From Candidatus Melainabacteria bacterium (lineage in GTDB: Bacteria; Cyanobacteriota; Vampirovibrionia; Obscuribacterales; Obscuribacteraceae), in assembly GCA_003151275.1 (NCBI GenBank), contig PLXC01000043.1, positions 1 through 20,818 on the forward strand: 20,818 bases of DNA, given 5' to 3'. How positions within the stretch are numbered: the first letter of the stretch is position 1; every line of letters starts with the position of its first letter. This document shows, in pieces, positions 15,782 through 20,818 of this stretch. The notes below the pieces were generated by a model, which ran no database searches, was not told the DNA's origin, and saw only the letters and a list, made by a program, of their open reading frames with translations. Both the position numbers and the translations under genes were made by a program.

Positions 15782-15991
15782 CTAACGTTGGTCAGCGATT
15801 CCTGCAACAATTTCTTCTTTCAACATCCATGGATTAACCATTGAAGAAATAATTGTTCTGCAACTCTGACAGAGCAGATTGATTCCTCGAAATCTTTTTT
15901 GCGTAATTGGGTCCAAAATTTCAATTTCTTCCAAAAGCAGCGTTCCAACTACCTTTCCACAATTTGAACTAGGGCATTTGCCAGTGGACAT
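15782..15991 (-). CDS. Small zinc-ribbon protein
   Basis: A 69-residue protein. The ATG at 15991 has a perfect AAGGAG eight bases upstream; an in-frame GTG three codons earlier lies inside that site and is rejected. The pattern CPSSNCGK (CxxxxC) and CQSCR (CxxC), about 30 residues apart, suggests one zinc ribbon; the first pair has wider spacing than usual. No membrane segment. It follows the HTH gene on the same strand after 36 bp, so the two may be co-transcribed. Function unknown. Confidence 0.7.
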   Translation of the reverse strand: MSTGKCPSSNCGKVVGTLLLEEIEILDPITQKRFRGINLLCQSCRTIISSMVNPWMLKEEIVAGIADQR

Positions 15992-16027
15992 AAACAACAC
16001 TCCTTATCTGAGATCTTCATTAAACTA

Positions 16028-16711
16028 TCATTTAACCGCACCGGATTTGGTGAACCAAGCCCAGAAGCGAGCCAACGGACCACGCTGATGCTGACTGTCA
16101 GTCAGTAGCTTGAGCTGAGAATCCTTTTCGTCAACGATGCTTCGGAGATACATGATCACGTCGCCTGCTGCCTTGAGTTGGTAAGCTTGATTCTCAATTA
16201 CGGAATCTTTCTTTTCGAGGGCATTGACCAATCTTTCGAGGGTTGGATCAGGCACAACAAAGGTACGATCGCCCTGGACCTGGTCTGGACCTATCTCAAT
16301 TTCAACCATTGGATCGGCTTGGGTCTGATCCATTGGATAGGGTTGGATTAGATCCGGCGCGGTCTGGGCCTGATCCGATAGATTGGGTTGAACAGAGTTG
16401 GACTTCACCAATTCGTCTTGGTGAACAAACCATTTGTCACCATATTTGTCAGCTACCTTGAAGCCTTTCAGCCTGCCCTTTTGAAGACGCTTACGAACCG
16501 TGTCCATATGTAGTCCGAGAACTTTTGCAGCGTCTTCTAAAGAAACGCCGTGCCTTGGATCATGATCCTGGGTGGTCTGGGTCTCAAGGATAGGATCGCC
16601 CTGGACCTGGTCTGGACTGGTCTGGGCCTGCTCTGGATCTGGCTGATAAATTCCATCGAAGCCTTCAACTGTTGCGTTGTCAAACGTTTGTTGAATATTT
16701 TGCTGACCCAT
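16028..16711 (-). CDS. HTH/coiled-coil DNA-binding protein with Q/D/P repeats
   Basis: A 227-residue protein. I chose the ATG at 16711 because AAGG lies eight bases upstream; a GTG three codons earlier falls in that site. Residues 54-100 (VSLEDAAKVLGLHMDTVRKRLQKGRLKGFKV...WFVHQDEL) form an excisionase/MerR-like winged helix of the HTH_17 kind. This is flanked by Gln/Asp/Pro-rich linkers with DQVQGD twice (34-39 and 143-148), encoded by a 24-bp exact DNA repeat (16267-16290 and 16594-16617). A coiled coil (about 157-205) and an aromatic amphipathic tail (ARFWAWFTK) end it. It diverges from the primase gene, so replication or copy-number control is plausible. Confidence 0.8.
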   Translation of the reverse strand: MGQQNIQQTFDNATVEGFDGIYQPDPEQAQTSPDQVQGDPILETQTTQDHDPRHGVSLEDAAKVLGLHMDTVRKRLQKGRLKGFKVADKYGDKWFVHQDELVKSNSVQPNLSDQAQTAPDLIQPYPMDQTQADPMVEIEIGPDQVQGDRTFVVPDPTLERLVNALEKKDSVIENQAYQLKAAGDVIMYLRSIVDEKDSQLKLLTDSQHQRGPLARFWAWFTKSGAVK

Positions 16712-17066
16712 TTGTTTCACCTTATGCCTTATTCAGAGAGCATTATGAAACTACGTAGCACCACCTGTAAAGGCGTCTATATGGACGAGATATAGAGCCT
16801 GTATGCCTTGCGGGGATTGATGGAGCAGTTGATCGTAAATTCGATCCGGCGTAACATTTGAAACTGAGTAATTATGGTTGCCACCATATTCGGGGCAAAG
16901 GAAACAAACCACTAAACAAAAAACACCGTTCCAGTGGACGATGCTTTTAGAGATTATTAGACCGAATCTTCGGTTCTGATTGTAGATGGGGTTTTACTTG
17001 CGAGGTTTTCCCCCAGATGCAAAAAGAATACAGTTAGATTCGGCCACCGTCAAGCGCTTTTGAAAA
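16712..17066. other. Divergent intergenic region, candidate replication origin
   Basis: A 355-bp gap between the HTH gene and the AEP primase gene. It holds the perfect dyads TATGGT-TGCC-ACCATA (16873-16888) and ACCGAA-TC-TTCGGT (16961-16974), with an A-rich strand between them (about 16899-16927) that could be an unwinding element. Opposing promoters must lie here. No regular iteron array is visible, so the origin call rests on position next to a primase and on the dyads. Confidence 0.4.
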
Positions 17067-19895
17067 ATGCGCATAAGGCAGACAGTGTCCGGGGCTACAG
17101 CATTACAAAAAGCCACGACTAGTGGCGAAATTAATCAATGCGCGCAAGAAATTTTCTTGTCGCTATATCCGAACCGCCATCAGAGCATATTGAAGCCGCC
17201 TGGCTGTTCATCCTGGACAACGCTTAGCAAACATTGGCCGCTCAGCAACGAAAAAATCTTAAGCGCCATAACCGGGAACGACGAAGTCATCTGGGGATGT
17301 CGTTGGGGTAAACAAACTCGGTTCGCTGTCCTTGATATTGATGCTGGCAGTATTTATCACAACAGCGATTCGATCGAGCGACTCCAGAGAACCCTTGCTG
17401 AGGTTGGTCTTACGCTTTCGCTTTACTGCAGTAGCTTAAGTGGCGGATGGCATGGCTATATTTTTTTTGACAACGAAGTTGATTCCAAAGAAGTGCAAGA
17501 GGGGCTTAGAACATGGCTATCTGCAAATAAATACATCATCAAAAATGGAATACTTGAAATTTTTCCAAGTGGTAATGGGCTTCGATTACCCTTGCAGAAA
17601 GGATTCGCGTGGCTCGATAACAGCACTAATGTAATCATACGCCGCGATGAATTGACCACCACGCAGGCTCTCAATCGATTCTTAAACGATAGAATTTCAA
17701 CCTCTAACAATTGGACTGTAGCCAAAAGGCTGATTGAAACTCAGCTTGCAGCTTTCCGGTCCATCTCATCCGATAACGCCCAGGCGAAGCAAGCTCGCAT
17801 AGCAGTCGAAGGTTTTGAGGAATTATTTGCCTACCAGCTGATCAAACAAAACTATGAAGATGGGCGTCAGTTCTGGTTTGATGGACTTAAAGAAAAGGGG
17901 CAACGACACCGCGCTATCCTTTGTGTCGAGCATTATTTGTGGCATGGTGACAGTTCCGCGGGCGTGCCGGCACTTCCAGGTGACGGTAATAACAATGCCC
18001 GCTCTAGGCTGATTCTAGCTTGGTTACAGGCAAAACATAACGGATTTTGTAATCACATCAATCGCGGCAACTGGCAAAAAGTAGAAGCGCAAATAAGCCG
18101 TGCTGTGAAGTGGCGGCGGCCCTCGGACGCCTTACAGGTACGATCGCCCTACTCTTTAACAGAACGTTTGATAGAGAGGCTTATAACCCTGTCTAAAACC
18201 ACAGGTCGAACATGGTCAGTCGAAGACCTTCAGAAAGGAAACCTTGGACGTGAAGCGCAGGCTCGACAAAAAATCCGCGAAGCGGTCGGATTACTGAACG
18301 ATCAACACCGCAGAATTACAATCAGGAAGCTCATGAAGCTGACTGGGTGCAGCTATCACACGATCAAGAAGCATGTGGATTTATGGTCGAATTTGGAATT
18401 GTTGCCAAGGGCCGCAGGCGATCAGAACTCTGTTCTAGATCTTAAAGGCGCCCCGTCCGGTACCCTGGACCCTGAAAAGAAGCAACTATCAATTTTACTT
18501 CTTAAACCAGCTTTGTCTCCTCCAGCGCTAACCGTGGCTAAAGTGAAGCCCCCCTTACTGTTCTGCCTGGCGGACCAGCCTATCATCAAACTCCCAACGT
18601 CAAAGGGTCTTCGCTCCTTAAACGGCTCCCTCCCCAGCTTCGCTGGGTCCCCTCCATTTACCGCTACGCCCTCTTTGACGTCGGGTCCCTGGTTTGATGA
18701 TATTCAGGCAGAGCGGCAGATACGTGCGGGGGGCAGTTTTTATAAACGCTTCTGGCAGGCTGGTTTGCATCAAGTAGCTATTGAGCATCTAAAATGGTCT
18801 GACACTTTGTTGGACCAGGTGATGTTGATGGCAGAAGAGAAGGCGGCAGCCCAATACGTAAAAGATGGTGAGACTTTTGAGGAAGGTATGTTCTCGTGGT
18901 TTGTTTGTATCGAACAGAAATTTTGCGCACCGCTTCAAGCTTTGATCCTGCATCACACTGATCCGAAGCGGCTTGATTTGACGATTGACTTAACTGGTAC
19001 TGCAAGCACACCACGCATGGTCTTCAGCTCTTTTAAGCCAGCTATGCACGGCATTGATGGCAATCTGCACGAAGCTTTGGAGAGAAGTAAATCGGCGCTG
19101 ACACCGCAAACATTTTACCTGTACTCACACGATGAATCAGCTAATACTGAGACTTGGCGGCAATTACAATTTCGAGGAACATACGGATCCATCGAATATC
19201 GTCAAACCATAAAATTACCGGATGGTGTACGAGAGCAGCTAGAAAAGCACGGCGACGTGCCTGGGCATGAGTTTGCATCATTTACGCTCACTACTGAGGG
19301 CGCTATTGAAAAGGGCGGTGATTGGACAATAGTTAGCCCGCCAGGTATCCCCCTTGATCCATTTGTTCAAGACTTGCGAAACAAAGCAGCGAAAGATTTG
19401 GCAGCCAAAGATTTCGCTGAAAAGGCAGCTCAGGTAGGAAAGAAAGCCTGGGATATAACCAAAGCGATCGCGAAAGGCAGCGTTGAATTAATTGGAAATA
19501 TTCAAAAAGATGCGGAGAATAGCGCCCGCGAGAAACGAGCCCTGGAAGCCAGGAAAGGCACTTTCTATAGTAGTAAAGCTTATCCGCAAATATATGAACA
19601 GGTCTGGAAAATCTTGCAACATCCGATCGGTCAATTTCGTTTTGGTGTCAATGCAGATACGTCAAACTCTGATATCACCGCTGTTTGCACATGGACCGAA
19701 GACATTCCTGCGTATCCTAATGCAGCGCGCGAACTAACTTGCACATTCTGGTTTCAAGCCACCGAAAGCGGCACCACCATAACATATGAGCACATGCTCT
19801 ATGAAGTTCCGCCTGGGTCGCTGTTTGCTAACCAACTTGTGCGCACAGTCAATAGCTGGGTTAAAGCCTTGGCTGAACAAAGCCCTGGACCATGA
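17067..19895 (+). CDS. AEP primase-type replication protein with unknown C-terminal half
   Basis: A 942-residue protein. Residues ~20-210 carry the three archaeo-eukaryotic primase motifs: FAVLDID (D90, D92; metal site), SSLSGGWHGYIFF (H129) and LEIFPSGNGLRLPL (163-176). This arrangement resembles the TOTE/plasmid primase-polymerase clade and makes it the likely replication initiator-primase. A winged helix follows (about 407-445; ITIRKLMKLTGCSYHTIKKHV). Residues 455-545 are a low-complexity Pro/Ser/Leu linker coded by palindromic DNA. Residues ~545-942 are unrecognised: an alpha/beta region, an Ala/Lys helical stretch (800-845) and a beta-rich end. No helicase motifs are seen. The ATG at 17067 lacks a good ribosome site. 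Its 3' end is partly duplicated at 20343. Confidence 0.8.
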   Translation: MRIRQTVSGATALQKATTSGEINQCAQEIFLSLYPNRHQSILKPPGCSSWTTLSKHWPLSNEKILSAITGNDEVIWGCRWGKQTRFAVLDIDAGSIYHNSDSIERLQRTLAEVGLTLSLYCSSLSGGWHGYIFFDNEVDSKEVQEGLRTWLSANKYIIKNGILEIFPSGNGLRLPLQKGFAWLDNSTNVIIRRDELTTTQALNRFLNDRISTSNNWTVAKRLIETQLAAFRSISSDNAQAKQARIAVEGFEELFAYQLIKQNYEDGRQFWFDGLKEKGQRHRAILCVEHYLWHGDSSAGVPALPGDGNNNARSRLILAWLQAKHNGFCNHINRGNWQKVEAQISRAVKWRRPSDALQVRSPYSLTERLIERLITLSKTTGRTWSVEDLQKGNLGREAQARQKIREAVGLLNDQHRRITIRKLMKLTGCSYHTIKKHVDLWSNLELLPRAAGDQNSVLDLKGAPSGTLDPEKKQLSILLLKPALSPPALTVAKVKPPLLFCLADQPIIKLPTSKGLRSLNGSLPSFAGSPPFTATPSLTSGPWFDDIQAERQIRAGGSFYKRFWQAGLHQVAIEHLKWSDTLLDQVMLMAEEKAAAQYVKDGETFEEGMFSWFVCIEQKFCAPLQALILHHTDPKRLDLTIDLTGTASTPRMVFSSFKPAMHGIDGNLHEALERSKSALTPQTFYLYSHDESANTETWRQLQFRGTYGSIEYRQTIKLPDGVREQLEKHGDVPGHEFASFTLTTEGAIEKGGDWTIVSPPGIPLDPFVQDLRNKAAKDLAAKDFAEKAAQVGKKAWDITKAIAKGSVELIGNIQKDAENSAREKRALEARKGTFYSSKAYPQIYEQVWKILQHPIGQFRFGVNADTSNSDITAVCTWTEDIPAYPNAARELTCTFWFQATESGTTITYEHMLYEVPPGSLFANQLVRTVNSWVKALAEQSPGP
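18597..18681. repeat. Palindromic element inside the primase gene
   Basis: Outer arms ACGTCAAAGGG (18597-18607) and CCCTCTTTGACGT (18669-18681) enclose a perfect hairpin CCCAGC-TTC-GCTGGG (18633-18647). It is translated in frame as the Pro/Ser-rich linker at residues 510-538, between the primase/winged-helix part and the C-terminal half. It looks like a mobile palindrome tolerated in a linker. Confidence 0.55.
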
Positions 19896-19908
19896 CTTGA
19901 AGGCACAT

Positions 19909-19954
19909 ACTCCGATGGCAAGGTATTCGTGCGACTCCGCCGCACTGGATTACT
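19909..19954 (+). repeat. Direct repeat of the left window edge
   Basis: 46 bp matching 26-71 at 44 positions. It begins 14 bp after the primase stop codon, in the 172-bp gap before the next small gene, where I see nothing else. Confidence 0.8.
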
Positions 19955-20067
19955 TCGTCCATTTTCTGTCAGAGCAAGCACATAATCACTGGAGATACAG
20001 CGAAAGAACTACGGCGCAAAATGTGGTAAGTAGTTAAAGTTGATCAACTCTATAGCGGACAATTGAT

Positions 20068-20286
20068 ATGACAGACGGTGTTTGTGAAGATTGCGGACGC
20101 AAAAAGACCTATCCAACTAAACTGTGTTCATGCTCCACCCCAAGTCTTGCTGGCATGCTCACTAAAGGTGTGATTTGGTATCTTCAAGCACAGGGAGTTT
20201 GGATTGGAATAGGACTGATATTTGGTGTTTCTTTCGCCGTAATATTGATTTTACGCCTCGCATTTATGCACCTTTTCCATATGTAA
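20068..20286 (+). CDS. Small Cys-rich single-pass membrane protein
   Basis: A 72-residue protein. The N-terminus has CEDC and CSC about 14 residues apart (C6, C9, C20, C22), a possible metal site. One long hydrophobic segment (about residues 34-66) follows. Layout resembles the zinc-ribbon/TM protein at 3987 but with no clear sequence likeness. The ribosome site is weak (a GCGGA tract). It lies between the primase gene and a fragment of that gene's 3' end, so it may have arrived with the rearrangement. Function unknown. Confidence 0.55.
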   Translation: MTDGVCEDCGRKKTYPTKLCSCSTPSLAGMLTKGVIWYLQAQGVWIGIGLIFGVSFAVILILRLAFMHLFHM

Positions 20287-20342
20287 AATTATTGGCGTTG
20301 ATCCGCACAATGAGCTCGCATTCCACTCACGGGGATGACCCC

Positions 20343-20437
20343 AAGTTCCACCTGGTTCGCTGTTTGCTAACCAGCTTGTGCGCACGGTTTAATAGCTGGG
20401 TTAAAGCCTTGGCTGAACAGAGCCCTGGGCCATGAAT
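20343..20437 (+). pseudogene. Remnant of a second primase-gene 3' end
   Basis: This aligns with 19804-19897, the last ~30 codons of the 942-residue protein; homology continues past the stop to about 20449. Compared with the intact gene, nearly all coding differences are at third codon positions (CCG/CCA, GGG/GGT, CAA/CAG, ACA/ACG, GTC/GTT, CAA/CAG, GGA/GGG). One extra T near 20390 breaks the frame into TAA TAG. The upstream part of the gene is missing. It is thus a broken fragment of a diverged paralog rather than a fresh tandem copy. Confidence 0.75.
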
Positions 20438-20459
20438 TGAAGGCACATCTCCGCACAAC

Positions 20460-20488
20460 GGAAAAGAAGCAGTTGCCTGCCTCTTCCC
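20460..20488 (-). terminator. Hairpin downstream of ssb
   Basis: Leftward, 22 bases after the ssb stop, GGGAAGAGGCAG and CTGCTTCTTTTCC pair (with G-U pairs) around a GCAA tetraloop. A long U-run after the stem is lacking; the U-rich part is in the 3' arm. A likely terminator or 3'-end stabiliser. Its 3' half and flank reappear inverted at 1-25. Confidence 0.55.
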
Positions 20489-20509
20489 GTAGAATCGGTT
20501 GATTGAAAC

Positions 20510-20818
20510 TTACTGGCTATCAGTGCTTGATGCCTCTGGTTTCTTCCCACAGAGGTGGAAGTTGGACATCTTGATCACAGGATCAGTCTGAGTGGAGCCA
20601 TCTTTAGCCGTGTAGGTGACCAGTGAAAGTCTGCCTGTCACTTGGACCTCACGACCCTTGGTGATGTACTTCAAAGTGTTCTCACTAGTGCCATTCCAGG
20701 CTTCGACGGTGTACCACTGGGTCTTCTCCTGACCCTTAACCGATGGCTCTTTCACTGCCACTCTAAATTTCACGAGTGCTTTGGTGGCATCGTTAAGAGT
20801 GACTTGTTCAGGTGCTTT
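20510..20818 (-). CDS. ssb: Single-stranded DNA-binding protein (5' end off window)
   Basis: The reading frame is open to the right edge, giving at least 102 residues; the true start lies outside the window. The visible OB-fold part includes ALVKFRVAVKEP, TQWYTVEAWNGTSENTLKYITKGREVQVTGRLSL and the closing strand PVIKMSNFHLCGKK. This matches the SSB pattern (KFxVAV...WYxVxAW...A-x-x-YLxKGxxVxVxGRL). It ends soon after the OB fold with SSTDSQ, so it lacks the long linker and acidic DDDIPF-type tip that recruits host replication proteins. It would protect single-stranded DNA during replication or transfer of this element. The GTG at 20773 is not the likely start, because clear SSB-like sequence continues upstream of it. 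Confidence 0.88.
   Translation of the reverse strand, partial: KAPEQVTLNDATKALVKFRVAVKEPSVKGQEKTQWYTVEAWNGTSENTLKYITKGREVQVTGRLSLVTYTAKDGSTQTDPVIKMSNFHLCGKKPEASSTDSQ

Noticed and set aside
16261..18150. Shared 15-mer AGGTACGATCGCCCT in the HTH gene and the primase gene
   Set aside because: One 15-bp match in 20 kb is near chance expectation and the flanks do not agree.
20175..20435. 86-codon frame ending like the primase protein (SWVKALAEQSPGP)
   Set aside because: Only its last ~13 codons are in the original frame, after a frameshift; the upstream part is out of frame through the small membrane-protein gene. Treated as a pseudogene fragment.
1..20818. Window as a complete circular plasmid
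   Set aside because: Joining the edges does not give a sensible ssb N-terminus: the in-frame residues across the junction do not look like SSB. The edge similarity is an inverted, not direct, overlap.

Overview
The window is a mobile, probably plasmid-type (or ICE-type) segment of a bacterium with mid-range GC. No rRNA or tRNA gene gives a phylogenetic anchor. A three-gene prepilin cluster, kinesin-light-chain-type TPR proteins and small zinc-ribbon/membrane proteins would fit an environmental lineage such as Melainabacteria/Obscuribacterales (non-photosynthetic Cyanobacteriota). That placement is a guess from gene style, not something the sequence proves.

Region 1 (109-3838) is a complete minimal Tn552/Tn5053-like transposon. 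A serine resolvase, a DDE transposase (TniA-like) and an AAA+ ATPase (TniB-like) are read leftward as one tightly coupled operon. They lie between perfect 213-bp terminal inverted repeats packed with transposase-site-like repeats, and a 6-bp target duplication (TCTAGG) flanks the element. There is no cargo, no TniQ and no Cas gene.

Region 2 (3839-5300) holds small zinc-ribbon or secreted proteins and a KGG-motif protein. The KGG gene's promoter (TTGCCA-N17-TATAGT) carries two 17-bp operator-like repeats. Next comes a stem-loop-rich candidate oriT. Region 3 (5301-9187) is a mobilization operon: a ribbon-helix-helix accessory protein, a VirD2/MobP-type relaxase and a TraG/VirD4-type coupling ATPase that lacks the usual N-terminal membrane anchor. 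No type IV secretion channel genes are present, so transfer would need a channel encoded elsewhere.

Region 4 (9188-12949) is a leftward operon of three type IV prepilin-like proteins (PilV-, PilW- and PilX-like order), bracketed by two copies of a ~40-bp direct repeat. Region 5 (12950-15991) has an orphan gene with repeated dyads on both sides, a secreted TPR protein, a three-TM protein and a zinc-ribbon protein.

Region 6 (16028-20818) looks like the replication module. A helix-turn-helix/coiled-coil regulator diverges from a 942-residue protein across a ~350-bp dyad-containing gap. The large protein has an archaeo-eukaryotic primase (AEP) domain at its N-terminus and ~400 residues of unrecognised sequence at its C-terminus. 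An ssb gene running off the right edge completes the module. The 3' end of the primase gene, its downstream spacer and the ssb terminator recur as fragments at both window ends, pointing to past recombination between related elements.

Functional picture (inference): AEP primase, SSB and the HTH protein replicate and control the element; relaxase, accessory protein and coupling ATPase mobilize it; the pilin and TPR genes are accessory load; the Tn552-like transposon is a recent insertion between gene modules.
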